From JBHHXR01 sp046757205 (GTDB taxonomy: Bacteria > Pseudomonadota > Alphaproteobacteria > Rhodobacterales > Rhodobacteraceae): 22,826 nt of DNA. The notes below the pieces were generated by a model. It saw nothing but the letters and a program-made list of their open reading frames with translations, did no database searches and was not told the DNA's origin. The stretch's first letter is position 1. Each line of letters starts with the position of its first letter. Below are positions 7,568-14,612 of this stretch, one piece after another. A program made the translations under genes and the position numbers. The DNA is taken from the NCBI GenBank assembly GCA_046757205.1, contig JBHHXR010000021.1, forward strand, positions 1 to 22,826, in the 5' to 3' direction.

Positions 7568-8401
7568 TCAGGTTTCCCTGATCGGCGGCAGGTCGATGGC
7601 CGAGACCTGCCCGGCTATTCGCTCGCGCTCCGGTGACGATTTCAGATCGGCGGTCTTGCGGAAGCCCGGCCGCAACCGCGACCAGCTCCGCCCGTAGTAG
7701 ATCTCCAGCGGGCGGAACCGCGACTTGTAGCCCATCTTCGGGCTTCCCGGCACCCAGTAGCCGAGATAAACGTAAGAGAGCCCCGCCTCGCAGGCGAGCG
7801 CCACGTGATCGAGTATCATGTAGGTGCCGAGCGACCTCTCTGCCTCGTCGGGATCAAAGAACGAATACACCAGCGACATTCCGTCGGACAGGACATCGGT
7901 CAGGCAAACCGCGACCAGACGCCCCTCGTCATCATCGGTTTCCGTTTGGACCCGGTACTCGACCACCCGGCTCCGGACCGGCGTTTCCTCCACCATCGCA
8001 GCGTATTCGTAGATATCCATCTCGGCCATTCCGCCGCCGGCGTGGCGGCTGTCGAGATACCGGCGGAACAGGTCGTACTGCTCTTCGGTGGCCCAGGGGG
8101 ATCGGGCCGATCTTACGATGTCGCGGTTTCGCCGCAGTATCCGCTTGTAGGAGCGCGACGGCGAGAACTCCCTGGCGATGATCCGCGCAGACAGGCATGC
8201 CGCGCAGTCGCTACAGGACGGCCGGTAAAGAACGTTCTGGGAACGGCGGAAACCCTGCCGGGACAGAGTGTCGTTGAGAGTGTTGGCGTTATCGCCGTGC
8301 AGCGCGGTAAAAAGCTTCCGTTCAACCTGACCGCCCAGATACGGGCAGGGTTGCGGCGCCGTCACATAGAACTGGGGCGACAGGGGCAGGCTGTGGCGCA
8401 T
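7568..8401 (-). CDS. bpt: Aspartate/glutamate leucyltransferase (Bpt, N-end rule)
   Basis: This 277-residue aminoacyl-tRNA-protein transferase adds Leu from Leu-tRNA to proteins with N-terminal Asp or Glu, marking them for ClpAP through ClpS. The N-terminal domain has PCPYLGGQVERKLFT and the conserved cluster RPSCSDCAACLSARI (C-x2-C-x2-C). The C-terminal GNAT-like half contains YLGYWVPGSPKMGYKSRFRPLE. The length is normal for bacterial Bpt, often labelled arginyltransferase (ate). No strong ribosome site is visible before ATG 8399-8401. It is convergent with the TRAP operon and 63 bases downstream of the RDD gene on the same strand. Confidence 0.92.
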   Translation of the reverse strand: MRHSLPLSPQFYVTAPQPCPYLGGQVERKLFTALHGDNANTLNDTLSRQGFRRSQNVLYRPSCSDCAACLSARIIAREFSPSRSYKRILRRNRDIVRSARSPWATEEQYDLFRRYLDSRHAGGGMAEMDIYEYAAMVEETPVRSRVVEYRVQTETDDDEGRLVAVCLTDVLSDGMSLVYSFFDPDEAERSLGTYMILDHVALACEAGLSYVYLGYWVPGSPKMGYKSRFRPLEIYYGRSWSRLRPGFRKTADLKSSPERERIAGQVSAIDLPPIRET

Positions 8402-8464
8402 CGACAGAACCAGGCTTCAATGCGCGCAGCCTAACCGCGCCCGCGCCCGGCGCGCAATGTTTTC

Positions 8465-8929
8465 TTAATCGGCCGGTGAATTGATCGCCGTAGAGCCCAT
8501 CAGCACGTCCGGTATGCCCTGCCCGTAGCGCGTCCCGACCATCATCAGCATGCTGATTACCTGCGGCAGCAGGAACGAAAAACAGATCATGTAGGCCAGC
8601 GTATGCACGATCGCCTGTGCCGTCGTGAACCGCACCCCGTCACGATCGCGGAGTTCGATACCGACCGCGCGCATGCCGAGCGTCGCTGACCGGGAACCAA
8701 GGGTCAGAACCCGGTAGACGAAACTGATGGCGACACCGATAACGCCGATGAAAAAGAACCCGATGCCCAGCGTCAGCAGCGAGACCAGAACCGAAAGGGT
8801 ACCGATCACGATCACGTCGAACACCCACGCCACCAGGCGCCGCGCCGGCACGCCGTCATAGAACTGGCGGTCAAGGTCGGGGTGCGGAAGTCCGGTCATG
8901 TACCGTGACGCCTCATCGTATGTCTGCAT
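8465..8929 (-). CDS. RDD family membrane protein
   Basis: This 154-residue protein has an RDD-type layout. ARRLVAWVFDVIVIG (Arg and Asp of the RDD signature in the first helix) is followed by a hydrophobic second helix (FFFIGVIGVAISFVYR), then the family signature around SATLGMRAVGIELRD, and a last helix near ICFSFLLPQVIS. The role of RDD proteins is mostly unknown; some have been linked to ion exchange. I chose MQTYDEASRY (8929) because it fits the homologous N-terminus; the frame stays open to 9019 but that stretch runs up to a terminator-like hairpin. It lies upstream of bpt and could be cotranscribed with it. Confidence 0.82.
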   Translation of the reverse strand: MQTYDEASRYMTGLPHPDLDRQFYDGVPARRLVAWVFDVIVIGTLSVLVSLLTLGIGFFFIGVIGVAISFVYRVLTLGSRSATLGMRAVGIELRDRDGVRFTTAQAIVHTLAYMICFSFLLPQVISMLMMVGTRYGQGIPDVLMGSTAINSPAD

Positions 8930-9021
8930 GATGTTGATTCTCGCGCTGATCGTGTTTTGCTGTCGAGCGAAAAATGCCGGGCGAAGGGCAAATTGAAATT
9001 CGCCGCTCCCGGCAGACAAGA

Positions 9022-9047
9022 CTTTCCCGCCTTGCGGGGCGGGAAAG
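9022..9047 (-). terminator. Terminator-like hairpin after the DUF2852 gene
   Basis: CTTTCCCGCC (9022-9031) and GGCGGGAAAG (9038-9047) form a perfect 10-bp stem with a 6-base loop, 11 bases after the stop of the DUF2852 gene. On the minus strand it is followed by TCTTGTCTG, a weak T-rich tail. It probably ends that transcript, which implies a separate promoter for the RDD gene. Confidence 0.6.
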
Positions 9048-9057
9048 CGGGGTATGG

Positions 9058-9450
9058 TCAGGTGGCTGCGGCTTCCGGCGATCCCGGATCGTCGCGGCGT
9101 TCACGCCGGTCCTGCATGAACTGGTCGAACTCGGCCTTGTCCTTGGCCTGGCGCAGGCGATCCATGAAGCTCTGGAAGGCGCTCTGTTCGTCCTCCAGGC
9201 GCTTGAGGGTTTCCTCGCGATATGCGTCGAAGGCGTGGTTGCCGGTTCCGTGGAAACGCGGCGAATGGCGGTGCTTGCGGCGGCGGCAAGAACAGGACAT
9301 GCGATTGCTCCAGATCATGTAGAAGAGAAGGGCGAGGCCGATCGGCCAAAACAGGATGAAACCGAGGATCATCGTTGCGATCCAGGCTCCCTTGCCACGG
9401 GCATCCAGCCATGCTTCTGCACTTCGGAACCACTGTGTGACGCTGTGCAT
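9058..9450 (-). CDS. DUF2852 family small membrane protein
   Basis: This 130-residue protein of unknown function is typical of Alphaproteobacteria. One strong membrane helix (IATMILGFILFWPIGLALLF) ends in a basic Cys-containing patch (MSCSCRRRKHRH). It is followed by the conserved block GNHAFDAYREETLKRLEDEQ and a charged probable coiled-coil tail with RLRQAKDKAEFDQFM. The soluble tail probably faces the cytoplasm. I chose ATG 9448-9450 because AAGGA lies eight bases upstream; a GTG at 9483 would add 11 residues and run into a palindromic site. It is transcribed alone or first in its unit, since a hairpin follows it. Confidence 0.85.
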   Translation of the reverse strand: MHSVTQWFRSAEAWLDARGKGAWIATMILGFILFWPIGLALLFYMIWSNRMSCSCRRRKHRHSPRFHGTGNHAFDAYREETLKRLEDEQSAFQSFMDRLRQAKDKAEFDQFMQDRRERRDDPGSPEAAAT

Positions 9451-9465
9451 TTGGTCGGTCCTTTC

Positions 9466-9491
9466 AATGTAAATGTTATTCACATTAACAT
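9466..9491 (-). promoter_or_regulatory. Overlapping palindromes upstream of the DUF2852 gene (candidate operator/promoter)
   Basis: A very AT-rich patch in a GC-rich context holds two overlapping inverted repeats. One is ATGTTA (9473-9478) with TAACAT (9486-9491), perfect with a 7-base spacer. The other is AATGTAAAT (9466-9474) with ATTCACATT (9478-9486), with one mismatch and a 3-base centre. It lies 16-41 bases before the chosen start codon. This is where an operator or an AT-rich -10 region would be expected. The binding protein is unknown. Confidence 0.5.
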
Positions 9492-9575
9492 AAATGGAGC
9501 AAGATTTTCGAGCGTCAAGTCCCGGACCGATATTTTTCCGATTTTTCGATGCAGGTCGCGTATTCCCGCGGGCAG

Positions 9576-9590
9576 GCGGCCACAGGCCGC
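9576..9590 (-). other. Hairpin right after the WD40-cytochrome c gene
   Basis: GCGGCC (9576-9581) and GGCCGC (9585-9590) form a 6-bp GC stem with a 3-base loop, two bases beyond the TGA at 9593-9595. The bases after it on the minus strand are CTGCCCGCGGG rather than T-rich, so it is a poor intrinsic terminator. It may mark the 3' end of the message. Confidence 0.35.
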
Positions 9591-9592
9591 AA

Positions 9593-10954
9593 TCACTCCG
9601 GGCTGCGCGACGCCGTCGCCTCGCGCAGAAAGGCGATCAGGTCGTCGCGATCCTGCTGCCTCGCGATGCGCTGCATCGGCATCTTGCTGCCCGGCGCAAA
9701 GTGCTCGGGGCCGAGCTGGAAAAGCGCATTGATCGTTTCGCGCGACCAGACGATCGGGCTCAGCCGCATGGCTTTGGAATACGGGTAGCCTTCGACGGTT
9801 CCGGCCGGCCGGCCGAACAGCCCGTAGAGCGTTGGCCCGGCGCGCCGGTTGCTGCCCGGCGACAGCGAATGGCATACCGAACACTTGCGGCTGAATTGCC
9901 GTTCGCCGTTGCTCATGGTTCCGGCGTCTCTCAGGAAACCGGGCTCCGCGGCAGCCATCTGCACCTTCGCCCGGCGTGTTTCCACGGGCCAGGAAAACAC
10001 CCGGTCATCCAGCCCGCCGGCAAGGATGTTATCGCCGCGCGCCGTGTATTTCAGCGCCCAGACCGGCCCTCTCCGGGCAGCGCGGAAATCGAATGCGATT
10101 TCGAATGTCCGTGTGTCCACGATCATGATGTAACCGTGCCCGTCGCCGACGGCCAGTTGCCGGCGCCGGGGCGAATAATCCATCGCCAGTATCGGGCGCC
10201 GGTCGAGGGTCAGATCGGCCAGGACGGCGTTTGTATCGAGATCGACGAAGCGGGTCCCACCATCCACCGCGCCGTAGGCCAGCCACCGCTCGTCTTCATT
10301 CAGAACAAGAGTGTTGACCCCGAACCCGTGCCGCAGCACCACATGCGTTGCGCGACCGCTCGCCAAGTCCCATTGAAGTATCGTGCCGTCCGCGGATGCC
10401 GAATAAAGGCGCCTGCCGTCCCGCGTGAAGGCGACCGCGTTCACGTTGGCCGTGTGTCCGGTCAGAAACCGCGGCGGCGCGTCGCCGTTCAGGTCCCACA
10501 GACCGATCGACCCGTCCCAGCTCGCAGACGCGAGGCGCGACCGGTCGGGCGATACGGCAAGCGACGCGATCTTGCCCTCGTGCCCGCGCAACCGCCTCGC
10601 TTCATGCGTTCGCAGGTCCCAGACCAGTATGGCAAAATCGTCCCCGCCCGACGCGGCGCGCCGGTCGTCGACGAACACCACGCTGTTGGCCGCCGCGTCA
10701 TGCCCTTCCAGCCACACCGGCTTTCTGTTGTGCCAAAGACCCACGGAGTAGTCGAAACTCGCTGTGAGAACGGCCTGGCCGTCGGGCGACACGTCGATCG
10801 CCATGACCGGGCCGCCGTGGCCATCGAGGGTGTAGAACTCAGCGGCCGCGCTTTCGTCTGCTCCGGTGAGGGCAAAAAAAACGGCCCAGAAAGCGGTGAG
10901 AACTTTTCGGGCGGCCGGTCCGGCTGGCAGTCTGGTCCGCGGCTTTCTGCTCAA
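9593..10954 (-). CDS. Exported WD40 beta-propeller fused to a class I cytochrome c
   Basis: This 453-residue protein has a signal peptide (LTAFWAVFFALTG, probable cleavage after ESAAA near residue 38). About six or seven WD40 blades fill residues 40-325, with DGHGGPV, LRGHEGKIASL, LTGHTANVNAV, DGSIGLWDL and DGTILQWDL. The C-terminal domain from about 345 is a mitochondrial/c2-type cytochrome c: heme motif CSVCH (358-362), GPTLYGLFGRPAGT, and Met ligand M425 in PGSKMP. Export and heme attachment place it in the periplasm, where it probably moves electrons; the propeller suggests a protein partner. The start is TTG (10952-10954), the first codon usable as a start after an in-frame stop, with AAAGG upstream. 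It is the last gene of a minus-strand run. Confidence 0.88.
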   Translation of the reverse strand: MSRKPRTRLPAGPAARKVLTAFWAVFFALTGADESAAAEFYTLDGHGGPVMAIDVSPDGQAVLTASFDYSVGLWHNRKPVWLEGHDAAANSVVFVDDRRAASGGDDFAILVWDLRTHEARRLRGHEGKIASLAVSPDRSRLASASWDGSIGLWDLNGDAPPRFLTGHTANVNAVAFTRDGRRLYSASADGTILQWDLASGRATHVVLRHGFGVNTLVLNEDERWLAYGAVDGGTRFVDLDTNAVLADLTLDRRPILAMDYSPRRRQLAVGDGHGYIMIVDTRTFEIAFDFRAARRGPVWALKYTARGDNILAGGLDDRVFSWPVETRRAKVQMAAAEPGFLRDAGTMSNGERQFSRKCSVCHSLSPGSNRRAGPTLYGLFGRPAGTVEGYPYSKAMRLSPIVWSRETINALFQLGPEHFAPGSKMPMQRIARQQDRDDLIAFLREATASRSPE

Positions 10955-10995
10955 TGCGCCAAGGGGCCTTTCGTGTCAAATGCCGACGAACGATA

Positions 10996-11071
10996 CCAAA
11001 TTTGGCGGGTTGAAGGAACGCCCGTCTGATTTCCGATGCGCAACAAGTTGTTACCGGCGGGATGTCGCCGG
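10996..11071. promoter_or_regulatory. Cluster of small palindromes between tetR and the cytochrome gene
   Basis: Three symmetric elements fill this 135-base gap. CCAAATTTGG (10996-11005) is a perfect 10-bp palindrome 42 bases before the TTG start. AACAAGTTGTT (11042-11052) is a palindrome around a single base. CCGGCG/CGCCGG (11054-11059, 11066-11071) is a 6-bp hairpin just after the TetR gene. The hairpin may end tetR transcription, and the palindromes are candidate operators for the cytochrome gene. Short palindromes also arise by chance, so the case is modest. Confidence 0.35.
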
Positions 11072-11089
11072 AGCGCGTCTGGCACGCGG

Positions 11090-11722
11090 TTACTTGTCGG
11101 ACGGAATGAGACCGAGACCGCGCAGATATATGCCGGTTCCCGATTCCAACAAATCCTCGGCCGAGAAGGGCGCGCGTCCGCCCGGCTCGCCGCGCGCGAA
11201 AAGCTCCACGACGCCGTGCGACAGGGCCCATATGTGATGGCTCACCATCGAGGCAGGCGGTCTCTTGTCTTCGGGCAAATGGGCGGAGAGTTTTTCCGCG
11301 GCCTGCGTCAGGACCGAAAACGCCCGGTTCGCCGCCATGTTCAGGTCCGGGTTCGCGGTAATGGAAATGCCGGATTCGAACATCGCGATGTAATAGCCTG
11401 GATATTTCCTCGCGAACGCCAGGTAGGCGCGCCCGACGGCCTCGAACGCCGCAAGGGGCGTGGGCTCGCCGCGGTTGAACGCCTGCTGCATGAGATCGGC
11501 GAACATCTCGAAACCCTGGCGTGCGATCTCCGCGAGGATTTCCTCCCGGCCGCTGAAATGGCGGTAGGGCGCCGCGGCGCTGACGCCGGCCTGCCGGGCG
11601 GCTTCGGCCAGCGTGAAACCGTGCGGGCCCTTCTCGACGATAAGCCGCAGCGTCGCGTCGGTCAGCGCGTGTTTCAGGTTGCCGTGGTGATACCCCTTGC
11701 GGGCCCTCTTTTCTTCAGCCAT
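11090..11722 (-). CDS. TetR/AcrR family transcriptional regulator (WHG-type C-terminal domain)
   Basis: This 210-residue DNA-binding repressor has an N-terminal helix-turn-helix at about residues 15-60: ALTDATLRLIVEKGPHGFTL, then EAARQAGVSAAAPYRHFSGRE. The C-terminal ligand/dimer domain looks like the WHG subgroup, with HHIWALSHGVVELF near residue 170. The ligand is unknown. It is preceded by ppk2 at 41 bases on the same strand, so it may be cotranscribed with metA-ppk2. Palindromes lie directly downstream, before the cytochrome gene, and could be its targets. Confidence 0.9.
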   Translation of the reverse strand: MAEEKRARKGYHHGNLKHALTDATLRLIVEKGPHGFTLAEAARQAGVSAAAPYRHFSGREEILAEIARQGFEMFADLMQQAFNRGEPTPLAAFEAVGRAYLAFARKYPGYYIAMFESGISITANPDLNMAANRAFSVLTQAAEKLSAHLPEDKRPPASMVSHHIWALSHGVVELFARGEPGGRAPFSAEDLLESGTGIYLRGLGLIPSDK

Positions 11723-11763
11723 CTCGGCAGTGGCCTCTCGTTGGCGCGCGGTAGGTCTGGCTG

Positions 11764-12645
11764 TCAGCTGGTCTCGAAACCCATTTTTTCCGGTATTCCG
11801 GTGATTTCGGGGTCGGGCGCAACGGCAGACTTGGGGTCTTTCCCGTCGTAGTCAAGGCCGTTCAGCACGGTGCGGATCGCGGCCAGCCGTGCGCGCCGCT
11901 TGTCGTCGGAGCGGATGACGGTCCACGGCGCGTGCGGCACGTGGGTCCGCTGGAACATCTCGTCGATGGCGTCGGTATAGTCCTGCCACCTGTGCAGCCC
12001 CTTGACGTCGATCGCCGACAGTTTCCATTGTTTCAGCGGGTCGGCTTCGCGGTCCATGAACCGGCGGAGCTGTTCCGCCCGGCCGACCGTGAGCCATACC
12101 TTGAACAGGCGAATCCCGTCGCTGGCCAGCATTCTCTCGAATTCCGGGGCCTGATCGAAAAACAGGGCGCGCTGGTCGGGCGTGCAGAACCCGAAGACAT
12201 GCTCGATGACGGCGCGGTTGTACCAGGAACGGTCGAAGAACCCGATTTCGCCGGCGCCCGGCAGATGGCGTATGTAGCGCTGGAAATACCACTGCGTGCG
12301 TTCGGTTTCGGTGGGCTTCGGAAGCGCGACGAGGCGCGCGCCGCGTGGATTGAGGTTTTCCCGGAAGCGTTTGATTGTTCCGCCCTTTCCGGCGGCGTCG
12401 CGTCCTTCGAAAACGATGGCGACGCGTTCGCCGGTTGCCTTGATCCAGGACTGGAGCTTGACCAGTTCGATCTGCAGCGCGGCCATCGCTTTCCTGTATT
12501 CCCGGCCGGGCATGGGCTCGCTGTACGGGTAGGCCGGATTGAGGATATCCTTGCGGCCGCCCGCGGCGATGCGGTCGCGAAGGGCCTGTGGCGCGTCGGT
12601 TTCGAAGAACGCCGAAATGGCGCCGTCAAAGGGCTTGCCCGTCAT
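11764..12645 (-). CDS. ppk2: Polyphosphate kinase 2 (PPK2 family)
   Basis: This 293-residue enzyme moves phosphate between polyphosphate and nucleoside diphosphates. The length and single domain suit class I PPK2, which mainly makes NTP from NDP and polyphosphate. Walker A is GRDAAGKGGT (81-90), the lid region includes NLNPRGARLVALPKPTETERTQWY, and Walker B is in GEIGFFDRSWYNRA (132-145). The conserved downstream block with LKQWKLSAID is present. Its ATG (12643-12645) overlaps the TGA of metA as ATGA, so translation is probably coupled. No polyphosphate gene other than this is in the window; inorganic pyrophosphatase lies about 3 kb away in a separate unit. Confidence 0.93.
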   Translation of the reverse strand: MTGKPFDGAISAFFETDAPQALRDRIAAGGRKDILNPAYPYSEPMPGREYRKAMAALQIELVKLQSWIKATGERVAIVFEGRDAAGKGGTIKRFRENLNPRGARLVALPKPTETERTQWYFQRYIRHLPGAGEIGFFDRSWYNRAVIEHVFGFCTPDQRALFFDQAPEFERMLASDGIRLFKVWLTVGRAEQLRRFMDREADPLKQWKLSAIDVKGLHRWQDYTDAIDEMFQRTHVPHAPWTVIRSDDKRRARLAAIRTVLNGLDYDGKDPKSAVAPDPEITGIPEKMGFETS

Positions 12646-13580
12646 TTATCGCGGTCCCCGCCGCCATCGCCGATCCTGTCGAGCTCGTAGGGCGTGGTCT
12701 GATAGATCTCGTTGATCCAGTTGCCGTAAAGCAGATGGCCGTGACTGCGCCACCGGTTTTCCGGGCGCTGCGAAGGGTCATCGTTGGGGTAGTAGTTGAT
12801 CGGCACGTTGATCGGTGTGCCGTTACGGACGTCGCGGTCGTATTCTTCCTTCAGCGTGAAGCTGTCGTATTCGAAGTGATTGAATATGTAGATCCCGCGC
12901 CGTTCGGTGTCTTCGATCAGGCAGGGGCCGACTTCATCCGAGGCCAGGAGAATTTTCAACGCCGGAACCGCGTCGATTTCCTCCTGCCGGACTTCGGTCC
13001 AGCGGCTGACGGGAATGACGAAATCGTCCGAGAACCCACGCAGATAGGGCGACGAAGGCGCCACGTTGCGGTGCCGGAAACACCCGAACGCCTTGGCCGG
13101 AAGAATATGTTTCCGGATGCCGTGAAAGTAGTTCATCATCGCCATCCCGCCCCAGCACACGCCGAAGGTGGAATGGACGTTGGATTGCGTCCACTCGAAC
13201 ACCTCGATCATCTCGTCCCAGTAGGTCACTTCCTCGTACGGCAGATGCTCGATCGGCGCGCCGGTGATGATCAGCCCGTCGAGCCTCTTGTGCTTCACCT
13301 CCTGAAACGGGTGATAGAAGGCCTCCATGTGTGCCGCCGAAGTATTCTTCGACTGGTGTTCGGTCATCCGGATCAGCGTCAGTTCGATCTGCAGCGGCGT
13401 CGCCCCGATCAGGCGCGCGAACTGGGTCTCTGTCTGCGCTTTCTTGGGCATCAGGTTCAGCAGCCCGATCTGCAGCGGCCGGATGTCCTGGCGCAGCGCC
13501 GTTTCCTCGGACATCACCATGACACCCTCGGAGCGGAGTACGTCGTGGGCGGGCAAGTTGGAGGGGATTTTTATCGGCAT
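12642..13580 (-). CDS. metA: MetA-family homoserine acyltransferase, probably O-acetyltransferase (Glu111)
   Basis: This 312-residue enzyme acylates homoserine, the first committed step to methionine. Catalytic Cys142 (GVCWGG), His235 and Glu237 (FNHFEYD) align by number with E. coli MetA. At position 111, which published work ties to acyl-CoA choice (Gly in the succinyl enzyme of E. coli, Glu in the acetyl enzyme of Bacillus cereus), this protein has Glu (GAPIEHLP). I therefore predict acetyl-CoA as donor (metAA) although the family is usually labelled homoserine O-succinyltransferase. The start MPIKIP at 13580 is the family start; the frame extends to 13643 without support. It lies 59 bases after the P-loop gene and overlaps ppk2 by ATGA. 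I saw no SAM riboswitch upstream. Confidence 0.92.
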   Translation of the reverse strand: MPIKIPSNLPAHDVLRSEGVMVMSEETALRQDIRPLQIGLLNLMPKKAQTETQFARLIGATPLQIELTLIRMTEHQSKNTSAAHMEAFYHPFQEVKHKRLDGLIITGAPIEHLPYEEVTYWDEMIEVFEWTQSNVHSTFGVCWGGMAMMNYFHGIRKHILPAKAFGCFRHRNVAPSSPYLRGFSDDFVIPVSRWTEVRQEEIDAVPALKILLASDEVGPCLIEDTERRGIYIFNHFEYDSFTLKEEYDRDVRNGTPINVPINYYPNDDPSQRPENRWRSHGHLLYGNWINEIYQTTPYELDRIGDGGGDRDK

Positions 13581-13639
13581 CGGGCTCGGCTGTGGTCTAG
13601 GGAACCGGCAATGTACGTGGCAGTCCGTCAGCGGGCAAG

Positions 13640-14500
13640 TCACACGTCGGGAAGCACGCCGGCGATCATCTCTTCAAAATCGGCTTCGTCACGAACCCGG
13701 GCTACGTCGGCTGCCTCGACTGTCACGGCCCAGTGGCGCGCCATCGCCTCATAGGCGGGCAAACGGTGCTCGATGAGAGCCTGGAACCCCCAGCGGATAA
13801 ATGCATCGGGATCGACCTCGCTCTCGGTCAGTCCGTTCTTCGCCAGGTAGTCGTTCCAGGTGTTTCGGAGAAAGTCCTCGTCGTAATACATCGGCTTGGG
13901 GTGCTTGTCGAAGCGCTCCAGAAGCTCGGTGGTGTGCCGCTCGCTGCCGCGTATCCAGACCGGCAGGGTGCTGGCGGCGAGGGTGGACATGACCGGATCG
14001 TTGGGGTCCTCCGGCGTCACGATTTCGCAGATCGAGCCCGACGTGTCGCAGACGAAATTGTTGTAGCCGTAAATATGCCTGGCGCGTTCGATGAAGAATG
14101 CCACGTCGCGGGTCGCTGCGATCTCGGCGTCGCGATGCAGCCGCTGGCGCCGGATGTATTCGTCGAAGGTGATACCCCCTTTGTCGGGATTGCCCGGCTT
14201 GCCGAGATAACTCGACAACGGAGAAAGGTTCTTGAACGTGAGATTCGACGCGATGTAGATGGAATCCGACAGCAGCAACTCGCGCAGAAACGGGTTTCTG
14301 ATCGCCTCGCGCTTGAAATTGTCGACGATATGCTCGCCCATGTACCGCGTGCCGATACGGTAATCGACGGAGTAGTGGAACCAGTCGCCGCTTTCGCGCA
14401 GCAGGTTCGACAGATGGGTCTTGCCGAGCCCCGACATGCCGAACAGCGACACCCGCTTTTGCCGCGAGTTGGTCCACTCTCTGGCGGTTTTGTACAGCAT
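13640..14500 (-). CDS. P-loop NTPase/kinase-like protein of unknown function
   Basis: This 286-residue cytoplasmic protein starts at MLYKTAREWT, with GAGGG four bases upstream. It opens with a Walker A loop, FGMSGLGKTHLS (20-31), on a beta strand, as in ATPases and small-molecule kinases. Later blocks include VDYRIGTRYMGE, an acidic strand with FVCDTSGSICEIV, and a C-terminal helical part. There is no signal peptide or membrane helix. I recognise it as an alphaproteobacterial conserved protein usually called ATPase, but cannot name a substrate. It is probably the first gene of the metA-ppk2 unit, since metA starts 59 bases after its stop. A strong terminator separates it from the porin gene upstream. 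Confidence 0.75.
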   Translation of the reverse strand: MLYKTAREWTNSRQKRVSLFGMSGLGKTHLSNLLRESGDWFHYSVDYRIGTRYMGEHIVDNFKREAIRNPFLRELLLSDSIYIASNLTFKNLSPLSSYLGKPGNPDKGGITFDEYIRRQRLHRDAEIAATRDVAFFIERARHIYGYNNFVCDTSGSICEIVTPEDPNDPVMSTLAASTLPVWIRGSERHTTELLERFDKHPKPMYYDEDFLRNTWNDYLAKNGLTESEVDPDAFIRWGFQALIEHRLPAYEAMARHWAVTVEAADVARVRDEADFEEMIAGVLPDV

Positions 14501-14566
14501 CAGACCCTCGCCGGGGATTTCCCTCTCACTAGCGTTGCGCGCTGCCGGATTCAAACCGAAACGAAA

Positions 14567-14588
14567 GGCCCCGCCCGGAGGCGGGGCC
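14567..14588 (-). terminator. Rho-independent terminator of the porin gene
   Basis: GGCCCCGCC (14567-14575) and GGCGGGGCC (14580-14588) form a perfect 9-bp stem with a 4-base loop, 24 bases after the stop of the FadL-like gene. On the minus strand it is followed by TTTCGTTTCGG. It cuts the porin gene off from the P-loop-metA-ppk2 unit, whose promoter must lie in 14501-14566 or nearby. Confidence 0.85.
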
Positions 14589-14612
14589 AGAACGGTCAAG
14601 CTTCGTCCGGTA

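Noticed and set aside
9494..11029. Plus-strand open frame of 511 residues opposite the WD40-cytochrome gene
   Set aside because: The minus strand encodes recognisable WD40 blades and a heme motif. The plus frame is an Arg/Pro-rich shadow typical of GC-rich DNA.
13581..13643. SAM-II type riboswitch ahead of metA
   Set aside because: Alphaproteobacterial metA genes often have one, but the 59 bases here show none of the conserved GCTAAA-type segments and are too short for the full aptamer plus expression platform.
12588..13754. Plus-strand frame of 388 residues opposite metA
   Set aside because: It is a shadow of metA, whose catalytic residues are all in place on the minus strand.
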